This document shows, in pieces, positions 57,647-64,000 of a stretch of 64,000 nt of DNA (position 1 is the stretch's first letter; each line of letters begins with the position of its first letter). The DNA is from Pseudomonas chlororaphis subsp. aurantiaca (lineage in GTDB: Bacteria > Pseudomonadota > Gammaproteobacteria > Pseudomonadales > Pseudomonadaceae), in the NCBI RefSeq assembly GCF_013466605.1, contig NZ_CP059162.1, positions 5,518,001-5,582,000 on the forward strand, in the 5' to 3' direction. The position numbers and the translations under genes were made by a program. The notes below the pieces were generated by a model that was not told the DNA's origin, made no database searches, and saw nothing but the letters and a program-made list of their open reading frames with translations.

Positions 57647-58921
57647 ATGAAAAGCAACACTGAAAAATTCGGCAAGGCACCCCATCAACCCAGCCTCTGG
57701 ACCCGGGCCGATGCGCTGAAAGTCCATGCGGACGATCCCACCACAACCCAGCCACTGGTCAGCGCGGATTTCCCGGTATTGAGCAACGAGGTGTTCATCT
57801 GGGACACCATGCCGCTGCGCGACCTGGACGGAAACATAACCTCCGTCGATGGCTGGTCGGTGATCTTCACCCTGACCGCGGATCGTCATCCGAACGACCC
57901 GGAGTACATCGACGAAAACGGCAACTACGACATCACCCGCGACTGGAACGACCGCCACGGCCGGGCAAAGATGTACTACTGGTTCTCCCGTACCGGCAAG
58001 GACTGGAAACTCGGTGGCCGGGTAATGGCCGAAGGCGTTTCGCCGACGGCTCGCGAATGGGCCGGCACGCCGATCCTGTTGAACGAACAAGGTGACGTGG
58101 ACCTGTATTACACCGCCGTCACTCCGGGCGCGACCATCGTCAAGGTGCGTGGCCGGGTGGTGACGACCGAGCATGGCGTCAGCATGGTCGGCTTCGAGAA
58201 GGTCAAGCCGCTGTTCGAGGCCGACGGCAAGATGTACCAGACCGAAGCGCAGAACCCCTTCTGGGGCTTCCGCGATCCATGGCCGTTCCGCGACCCCAAC
58301 GACGGCAAGCTGTACATGCTGTTCGAAGGCAACGTGGCCGGCGAACGCGGCTCGCACAAGGTCGGGAAAGCGGAAATCGGCGATGTGCCGCCAGGTTATG
58401 AAGACGTCGGCAACTCCCGTTTCCAGACCGCCTGTGTCGGTATCGCCGTGGCCCGCGACGAAGACGGCGACGACTGGGAAATGCTGCCGCCGCTGCTGAC
58501 CGCGGTCGGCGTCAACGACCAGACCGAACGCCCGCACTTCGTGTTCCAGGACGGCAAGTACTACCTGTTCACCATCAGCCACACCTTCACCTATGCCGAC
58601 GGTGTGACCGGGCCGGACGGGGTGTACGGTTTTGTCGCCGATTCGCTGTTCGGTCCCTACGTGCCGTTGAACGGTTCCGGCCTGGTGCTGGGCAACCCGT
58701 CCTCCCAGCCGTTCCAGACCTACTCGCACTGTGTGATGCCCAACGGCCTGGTGACCTCCTTTATCGACAGCGTACCGACCGACGAAAGCGGCACGCAGAT
58801 TCGTATCGGCGGTACCGAAGCACCGACGGTGGAGATCAGGATCAAAGGGCAGCAGACGTTCGTGGTGGCCGAGTACGACTACGGTTACATCCCGCCGATG
58901 CTCGATGTAACGCTCAAGTAA
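57647..58921 (+). CDS. lsc: Levansucrase (glycoside hydrolase family 68)
   Basis: A 424-residue enzyme that makes levan from sucrose, releasing glucose; secreted without a classical signal peptide in related pseudomonads. Catalytic residues are D53 (FIWDTMPL), D210 (GFRDPWPF) and E294 (DQTERPHF), each exactly nine positions before the D62/D219/E303 of P. syringae levansucrase as I recall them. Its N-terminus ([18 protein letters not shown]) differs from LscB and is shorter. Start ATG at 57647 with GAGGT upstream. Confidence 0.96.
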   Translation: MKSNTEKFGKAPHQPSLWTRADALKVHADDPTTTQPLVSADFPVLSNEVFIWDTMPLRDLDGNITSVDGWSVIFTLTADRHPNDPEYIDENGNYDITRDWNDRHGRAKMYYWFSRTGKDWKLGGRVMAEGVSPTAREWAGTPILLNEQGDVDLYYTAVTPGATIVKVRGRVVTTEHGVSMVGFEKVKPLFEADGKMYQTEAQNPFWGFRDPWPFRDPNDGKLYMLFEGNVAGERGSHKVGKAEIGDVPPGYEDVGNSRFQTACVGIAVARDEDGDDWEMLPPLLTAVGVNDQTERPHFVFQDGKYYLFTISHTFTYADGVTGPDGVYGFVADSLFGPYVPLNGSGLVLGNPSSQPFQTYSHCVMPNGLVTSFIDSVPTDESGTQIRIGGTEAPTVEIRIKGQQTFVVAEYDYGYIPPMLDVTLK

Positions 58922-59294
58922 TAGCGACACAGGGCGCTCAGGCAGCGGGCTCGAGTTCGATGAAGACCCCGTTGTGGATATGATCGAGATATCCCGCCTG
59001 GCTCACTGCGACTTTGCTCAGGAGCTTCATTGAACAATGCGTAGTACCGACCCTTCGCAACTGGCTACACGGATGTAGCCAGTTCTGCTCCTGCTTGCGG
59101 AAATCGCAGCAGCCCCCCTCCTTTCCCCTCCTTTCCTCCTCGACCAGCATTGTTGACGGCCTTCCCAGGGTCAGCTCCCGGTCTTGACCTTGTTCCACCC
59201 CCGGGTACGCACCCGTTCCATTTTCAGTGGCACGCCGCATGGGCGCCCCCGCCAGGGTTAGTTGGCGGGGTAAGTCAGCGCAAGACGGAAGGGT
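58922..59294. other. Gap after levansucrase with a possible gene remnant
   Basis: No convincing full gene in 373 bases. A leftward 30-codon frame at 58938-59030 (MKLLSKVAVSQAGYLDHIHN ...) looks like the end of an older gene but has no good ribosome site. A CTCCTTTCC direct repeat lies near 59118-59140. Confidence 0.4.
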
Positions 59295-59678
59295 TCAGGC
59301 ATGACCCAATGGCTGGCGTGAAGCCGTCTGGGCTTTCAGCGCACGCCAGGTCCAGAGCGCGCTGCACAGGTCCGGCAAGGCCAGCAGCAACAGCACCGGC
59401 GATATCAGCCCGGCGGCGACGAACGCGGCAAAAAACACCGGCACCGACAAACGAATCGCCACGGTCAGGACCATGAATTCGCGCCGCTCGGTGTAGCCGG
59501 CCCAGACGTAATAGACCCCCAGGTACAGCGCCAGCTGGCCCATCACCCGTATCCACACCTCGTCGGTCAGGGCGAAACCGAACAACGGCAGCAGCAGGTT
59601 GGGCGCCAGCACCAGCGCGGCGCCCAGCAACAACATGTACAGGCCGAACAGAAACACGCTCTTGCCCGGATGGCTCAT
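59295..59678 (-). CDS. Small membrane protein, last in the desaturase operon
   Basis: A 127-residue protein with about four membrane segments (SVFLFGLYMLLLGAALVLAP, VMGQLALYLGVYYVWAGYT, LSVPVFFAAFVAAGLI). The ATG at 59678 follows AAGGAGT and lies 4 bases after the preceding stop, so the two are co-transcribed. Function unknown. Confidence 0.75.
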   Translation of the reverse strand: MSHPGKSVFLFGLYMLLLGAALVLAPNLLLPLFGFALTDEVWIRVMGQLALYLGVYYVWAGYTERREFMVLTVAIRLSVPVFFAAFVAAGLISPVLLLLALPDLCSALWTWRALKAQTASRQPLGHA

Positions 59679-59682
59679 GGTT

Positions 59683-61188
59683 TTACTCCTTGAGGTGCGA
59701 TGTGAGGCGATAGGCCTCGGCATCGAAATAACGGGTCTGCTGGCGGAACTGCCAGCTGAACCCCGGCCACAGGGCGACGTTGCGCCCGCTGTGAGGGTCC
59801 ACATACCAGCTCTGGCAACTGCCGACGCTCCACACCGCGCCGCGCAGCCTGTGGCGCAGGCCCTGGTTGAAGCGCGCCTGGGCCTGCGGATCGACATCGA
59901 CGCTGGTCACGCCCAGGCGTTGCAGGGTGTCCAGGGCACCGAGGATGTAGGCGATCTGCGACTCGATCATGTAGACGATGGAGTTGTGCCCCAGGCCGGT
60001 GTTGGGGCCCATCAGCAGAAACAGATTGGGGAAGCCGCTGACCGTGGTGCCCTTGTAGGCTTCGCTGCCCTGCTGCCAGGTATCGACGATATCCACCCCG
60101 CCGCGCCCGAGGATCATCCCCGCGGGGAACGGTGTGCGCGCCCTGAAGCCAGTGCCGAAGATCAGCGCATCCAGGGCATGGCGCTGGCCGTCGACGGTGA
60201 TCAGCGCGTCCTCGGTGACTTCGCGGATGCCGCTGGTGACCAGCCGGGTGTTGGCCTGGGCCAGGGCCGGGAAGTAATCGTTGGACAGCAGGATGCGCTT
60301 GCAGCCGATGGCGTAGTCCGGGGTCAGGCGCCGGCGCAGTTCCGGGTCCTTGACCTGGCGCCGCAGCAGGTTGAGCGCCAACCATTTGTGCAAGGCCATC
60401 AGCCGCGGGTTGAACACAAAGCCGAACACCCGGGTTTCATGGGCGGTGTAGATCAACCCGCGCAATAGCCGCTGCATCGCGGGGAAACGCCGCAGCAGGC
60501 GCTGGCCGGTCGTGGAAAAGGCTCGGTCCGGCTTGGGGATGATCCACGGCGGCGTGCGCTGGAACACCGCCAGGCTGGCCACCTGCGGCTGGATCTGCGG
60601 CACGAACTGGATCGCCGAGGCACCGGTGCCGATCACCCCGACCCGCTTGCCGGCCAGGGCGTACTCATGGTCCCACTGCTGGGAATGAAAGACCCGGCCC
60701 TTGAAGCGCTCCAGCCCCGGCAGTTGCGGATAATCCGGGGTCGACAAGGCCCCGGTGCCGGCCACCACCACCTGGGCAAAACGCACGCCGCCATGAGCAT
60801 CCGTCACTTGCCACAGGGCGCGCTCTTCCAGCCAGCGCAGGCCGGTGACCGCGGTGTTGAAGCAGCAGTGTTGCAGCACCTGATACTTGTCGGCGCAGTG
60901 CCTGAGGTAATCGCGGATCTCCGGCTGCGGCGAAAAGCGTCGCGACCAGTCGGGGTTGGGCTCGAAGGAAAACGAATAGAGGTGGGAAGGAATGTCGCAG
61001 GCACAGCCGGGGTACTGGTTGACCCACCAGGTGCCACCGACACCGGCTTCCTGTTCGAGGATCAGGAAGTCCTGCTCGCCGCGCTGGCGCAAATTGATCG
61101 CCATGCCGATGCCGGAGAACCCGGCGCCGATGATCAATACCCGATAGACCCGCGCCGGATCGGCCTGCTCCTGAAGTAACGCACTCAT
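59683..61188 (-). CDS. Baeyer-Villiger-type FAD/NADPH monooxygenase
   Basis: About 501 residues. FAD-binding GAGFSGIGMAINL near residue 22 and GVGGTWWVNQYPG, a BVMO fingerprint FKGRVFHSQQWDHEY (FxGxxxHxxxW), and NADPH-binding GVIGTGASAIQ. The ATG at 61188 (MSALLQEQ) is used. It would turn ketones into esters or lactones; its substrate is unknown, but the desaturase context suggests a lipid-derived ketone. Confidence 0.92.
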   Translation of the reverse strand: MSALLQEQADPARVYRVLIIGAGFSGIGMAINLRQRGEQDFLILEQEAGVGGTWWVNQYPGCACDIPSHLYSFSFEPNPDWSRRFSPQPEIRDYLRHCADKYQVLQHCCFNTAVTGLRWLEERALWQVTDAHGGVRFAQVVVAGTGALSTPDYPQLPGLERFKGRVFHSQQWDHEYALAGKRVGVIGTGASAIQFVPQIQPQVASLAVFQRTPPWIIPKPDRAFSTTGQRLLRRFPAMQRLLRGLIYTAHETRVFGFVFNPRLMALHKWLALNLLRRQVKDPELRRRLTPDYAIGCKRILLSNDYFPALAQANTRLVTSGIREVTEDALITVDGQRHALDALIFGTGFRARTPFPAGMILGRGGVDIVDTWQQGSEAYKGTTVSGFPNLFLLMGPNTGLGHNSIVYMIESQIAYILGALDTLQRLGVTSVDVDPQAQARFNQGLRHRLRGAVWSVGSCQSWYVDPHSGRNVALWPGFSWQFRQQTRYFDAEAYRLTSHLKE

Positions 61189-61300
61189 GTTCCTGACTCC
61201 TGGCGGCACAAACGCCGGGCGTGACCGTCCGCAGCGCATGCACGGCTGTTTATTCTGAACCTCTGTGGATCGAGAGTGGGCCGCTCGCCGGCCCTGACGG

Positions 61301-61798
61301 TCAGATTGACTCGGCGTGCAGCCTGCTGGTCCGGTGCGCCAGGTTCTCCAGCGCCTGCGGGTCGAGTTCGGCGGCGATCACCAGGGCCTGGCGGCGCAGG
61401 GTCTGCAGCGGCGTGCGGCGGCCGAACACCCCGGTGAAGTGCATGAACATGCGCATCCCGAAGCCCAGCCCATCGCCCCTTTGCCGCGGCACCAGGTGCA
61501 AGTGGGCATGGGGGATATGCTGGTTGGTGGCCTTGCCGTCGTTGACGATCAGGTGCGTGCCTTCCACCCCGAAGCCGGCGCGGCGCTGGGCGGCCAGCAA
61601 GGTATCGAACACCTGGTACAGGTGCTGGCGGATGACCGTGGGCAGTTGCTCGAGTTTTTCCACATGGGCCAGCGGGATCAGCAGCACGTGGCCCTGCCCC
61701 AGCGGGTGTACGTCCATGAAGGCCATGCAGTGGGTGTCGCGATAGACCAGGGCGCTGGGCAACTCGCCGGCTGCGATCTGGCAGAAAATACAGGTCAT
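61301..61798 (-). CDS. HIT-family nucleotide hydrolase/transferase-like protein
   Basis: A 165-residue HIT protein with FCQIAAGELPS near the start and HIPHAHLHLVP, the His triad. The family hydrolyses nucleoside phosphoramidates and similar bonds. A C-terminal extension of about 40 residues is longer than usual. It lies between the desaturase and monooxygenase genes. Confidence 0.88.
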   Translation of the reverse strand: MTCIFCQIAAGELPSALVYRDTHCMAFMDVHPLGQGHVLLIPLAHVEKLEQLPTVIRQHLYQVFDTLLAAQRRAGFGVEGTHLIVNDGKATNQHIPHAHLHLVPRQRGDGLGFGMRMFMHFTGVFGRRTPLQTLRRQALVIAAELDPQALENLAHRTSRLHAESI

Positions 61799-61846
61799 CC
61801 GTGATTCCTCGGTGGGTGGCGCTCCTTCGGGCGCTGTAAATGTAGC

Positions 61847-62803
61847 TCACGCCGCTCGCCGAGGTTCGGCGCAAGTTGTTACCGGACGTCGCGCGAACAT
61901 CCGCGCCAGCAGCCAGCGGTCGCGCAGGTAGGGCTTGTTGTCCAGCAGCGCCGCCAGCCGCGGCAGGTTGACGAAGGGCACGCCGGGGTAGATGTGATGC
62001 TCGACGTGGTAGTTGATGTTGGCCCACAGCAGGCCGATCAGCCGGTCGCTGACGGTCACGGTGTTCTTCGCCAGGTCCAGGCGCTGCGGGTCGCCAACCT
62101 CCAGGGTAGCCATCGGGAAGTGCTCGTAGCCCCGGGAAATCGGGTTGATCACCAGCGCCAGCAACAGCAGCGGCACGATGAAGATCAGCACGAATTGCAA
62201 CATCAGCCCCTGGCTGTAGCACCAGGCGCCGATCGCCGCCATCGACAGCAGATTGAACGCCAGCTCGCGCAGCACCCGGTTGCGCACCGCCTTGCCGTAG
62301 CGCACCAGGGAGAAGTAGATGAAGCGCGGCACGAACACGGCGATGCGCAGGAACATCCACTTCACCCCGCCGGTGTAGTTCCAGTCGTCGGGGTCCTTGT
62401 CCGGATCGCCCAGGTAGCGGTGATGGTACTTGTGGCATTCGGTGAAGGAGGAAAACGGAAACACGATGAACCAGGCCATGAAGCGCCCGCCCCACAGGTT
62501 CAGCGCCGCCGAACGAAAGCCGCTGGCATGCCCGCAATCGTGTTGCAGCACGGTGAAGGCATGCAGCTGGTTGCCCAGCACCAGCACCGCCAGCGCCAGC
62601 GCCCAGGGGTTGTCGCCGAGCAGGATATACAGCGCCGCCGCGCACCAGACCAGCACGTGCAGCAACGACCAGAGCACGAACTTCAGTGGTTGCGGCTGCA
62701 TCAGTGCCTGCAACTGGGCCTGGCGCTCGCGGTCGACCCGCAGTTCGGCGCGCTTGGCCAACCGCAACTCGTCTTCGGCGGCATGGTGGGTTGAATGACT
62801 CAT
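61847..62803 (-). CDS. Membrane fatty acid desaturase
   Basis: A 318-residue membrane di-iron enzyme with the three histidine boxes: HDCGH, HKYHH and HVEHH, and several membrane segments (LLHVLVWCAAALYILLG; FVLIFIVPLLLLALVI). It starts at the ATG at 62803 with a GAGGAAGG site. The reductase gene just upstream likely supplies its electrons. Confidence 0.93.
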   Translation of the reverse strand: MSHSTHHAAEDELRLAKRAELRVDRERQAQLQALMQPQPLKFVLWSLLHVLVWCAAALYILLGDNPWALALAVLVLGNQLHAFTVLQHDCGHASGFRSAALNLWGGRFMAWFIVFPFSSFTECHKYHHRYLGDPDKDPDDWNYTGGVKWMFLRIAVFVPRFIYFSLVRYGKAVRNRVLRELAFNLLSMAAIGAWCYSQGLMLQFVLIFIVPLLLLALVINPISRGYEHFPMATLEVGDPQRLDLAKNTVTVSDRLIGLLWANINYHVEHHIYPGVPFVNLPRLAALLDNKPYLRDRWLLARMFARRPVTTCAEPRRAA

Positions 62804-62829
62804 GAATTGACCTTCCTCTGTCTGTATCG

Positions 62830-63861
62830 CTAATCGACTTGCAGGCGCAGGTCGTCCGTCAGTGGATAGCCCACGCACAACAGTGCCTGGCCTCGGTTCA
62901 GTTCGTCCGCCGACAGCCCATGGTCCTCGCGCATGCGTACCTGCCCCGTCAACCGGGTGCAGACGCAGGCGGTGCAGAAACCGCTGCGGCAGGAAAACGG
63001 CGGCTGCACGCCGCTGGCCAGGGCCGCATCGAGCAGGGTCTGGCCTGGGGCAACGGTGAAGTTGAACGTCTGGCCCTGCATCAGCAGCTCCACGCGTTTT
63101 TCCGTCTCGCCGCTGGCCACTGGCGCCTTGGCCGGGGTGAAACGTTCCTGGTGCACGTTTTCCGGGGCAATGCCCAGGGCCTCCAGGGCAGCGGTCACCT
63201 CGTCCATCATGCCGCTGGGGCCGCAGCTGTAGTATTCGCGGGCCTGCGGGCCGGGCAGCGCGCCGAGAATGTCCATCACCCGCTCCCGGGTCAGGCGCCC
63301 TTCGTGGGCCCCCGGGGTGTCTGGCCGCGACAGCACATGCACCAGTTGCAAACGCTCGCCGAAGGTCTGCCGCAACTGGTCGAGCTTGTCGCGGAAGATC
63401 ACCGACTCCCGATTGCGGTTGCCGTAGATCAGCGACACCTGCGAGTCCGGCTCGAAGTGCAGCGCCGACTTGAGGATCGAGAAGATCGGCGTGATCCCGC
63501 TGCCCGCCGCCAGCAGCACCAGGTGCCGGCCCCTGCCCGGCTGCGGGGCGAAGGTGAAGCGGCCGTGGGTGCCGAGGGTCTGCACCGCGTCGCCGGCGCT
63601 CAACTCCTGCACCAGGCGGTTGGAGACCTTGCCGCCGGCCACTCGCTTGACGGTGATCGACAGGGTCTTGTCCAGCCCCGGCGTGCTGCTGATGGAATAG
63701 GCGCGGCAGCCCTTGGCGCCGTCGACGTCGACCTCCAGGGTCAGGTACTGCCCGGCGCTGTAGCGAACTTTGCGCAGCAGCGGCTGCTTGAGGTGAATGG
63801 TCACCGCGTCGTCGGTTTCCCGTTCGATGGCGGCGACTTTCAAGGTCAGGGGACGGTTCAT
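62830..63861 (-). CDS. Flavodoxin/ferredoxin reductase with C-terminal [2Fe-2S] domain (PaaE-like)
   Basis: A 343-residue electron-transfer protein: an N-terminal FAD domain (RAYSIS), an NAD(P) domain (LLAAGSGITPI) and a C-terminal plant-type ferredoxin domain (CRSGFCTAC, later LLCVGYP). It starts by ATGA overlap with the preceding partial gene and is 26 bases before the desaturase gene, so it probably serves the desaturase. Confidence 0.94.
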   Translation of the reverse strand: MNRPLTLKVAAIERETDDAVTIHLKQPLLRKVRYSAGQYLTLEVDVDGAKGCRAYSISSTPGLDKTLSITVKRVAGGKVSNRLVQELSAGDAVQTLGTHGRFTFAPQPGRGRHLVLLAAGSGITPIFSILKSALHFEPDSQVSLIYGNRNRESVIFRDKLDQLRQTFGERLQLVHVLSRPDTPGAHEGRLTRERVMDILGALPGPQAREYYSCGPSGMMDEVTAALEALGIAPENVHQERFTPAKAPVASGETEKRVELLMQGQTFNFTVAPGQTLLDAALASGVQPPFSCRSGFCTACVCTRLTGQVRMREDHGLSADELNRGQALLCVGYPLTDDLRLQVD

Positions 63862-64000
63862 GGCTGGCCCAGGGCGCTGTGCGCAGGTGTGGGTTCGTGG
63901 GCGTCGTGCGGTGTGCCGAGGCGCCGTCGATGGGCGTGCTCATGGGCCGCGATGGGCGCCGGCAGCACCCGGTATTGCAGCAGGCGGACTTTCTCTGCGT
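63858..64000 (-). CDS. C-terminal end of an upstream gene of the desaturase operon (partial)
   Basis: The last 46 or so codons of a leftward gene (AEKVRLLQYRVLPAPIAAHEHAHRR ending SALGQP) whose stop overlaps the reductase start as ATGA. The tail is His- and Arg-rich. The rest is beyond the right edge; family not recognised. Confidence 0.6.
   Translation of the reverse strand, partial: AEKVRLLQYRVLPAPIAAHEHAHRRRLGTPHDAHEPTPAHSALGQP

Noticed and set aside
59118..59160. CTCCTTTCC tandem repeat near 59120
   Set aside because: Only two short copies in a decayed intergenic region; no evidence of function.
61185..62645. Leftward frame overlapping the desaturase and HIT genes in another phase
   Set aside because: Arg/Pro/Ala-rich translation with no family; the desaturase His boxes and the HIT triad identify the real genes.
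62804..63943. Upstream extension that would give a 698-residue desaturase fusion
   Set aside because: The extension is an off-frame read through the reductase gene. The desaturase has its own ATG at 62803 with a strong GAGGAAGG site.

Overview
The window is a Pseudomonas chromosome segment, most like the P. fluorescens/chlororaphis/protegens complex. This rests on the conserved order hisS-ispG-rodZ-pilW-rlmN-ndk-isc-cysE-trmJ-suhB-secFD-yajC-tgt-queA, the protein sequences, the high GC of the core genes, and a P. syringae-type levansucrase.

Positions 1-24900 are core housekeeping DNA: a partial PLP aminotransferase, der, bamB, a YfgM-like protein, hisS, ispG, rodZ, pilW/pilF, rlmN and ndk; the complete isc iron-sulfur operon (iscR-iscS-iscU-iscA-hscB-hscA-fdx-iscX) with two abutting IscR-type operators; cysE, trmJ, suhB, a glycine-zipper protein; then queA-tgt-yajC-secD-secF. 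Positions 24989-31519 are a decayed integrative element in tRNA-Leu(CAA). It has an imperfect copy of the tRNA 3' end at its far side, an integrase cut off by an IS3-family element, a second gene cut off by the same IS, a zinc-ribbon protein with a HEPN-like R-x4-H motif, an orphan PAAR toxin (probable toxin-44 type) with an overlapping probable immunity gene, an unusual noncoding region with three copies of a 66-bp repeat and three 9-bp-period arrays, and a small Cys-rich gene.

Positions 31652-40544 hold what I consider the most novel system: a tight nine-gene leftward operon led by an AvrD-like protein (the family that directs syringolide elicitor synthesis in P. syringae), then a ketoacyl-ACP synthase III, a dedicated ACP, a histidine phosphatase, a small monooxygenase, an MFS exporter, an FAD monooxygenase, a carboxymuconolactone decarboxylase-like protein and an aldo/keto reductase. 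A LuxR solo with all six conserved AHL-pocket residues lies upstream, and a near-perfect lux box lies between the two. I infer a quorum-controlled pathway to a secreted acyl-sugar or butenolide-like molecule.

Positions 40800-57250 are mixed accessory genes: SDR/LysR, AraC/aldo-keto reductase, an Asp-zincin-like protease, PPK2, a two-component system, an MlaA-like lipoprotein, a NYN-LOTUS protein, a small caspase-like (CHAT-type) protein in AT-richer DNA, a PhoD-like phosphatase, DedA, a class III aminotransferase and an amidohydrolase. Levansucrase (57647-58921) follows a promoter carrying a LexA-like box. The right end (59295-64000) is a leftward operon with a flavodoxin-reductase-type electron carrier, a membrane fatty acid desaturase, a HIT protein, a Baeyer-Villiger-type FAD monooxygenase and a small membrane protein.
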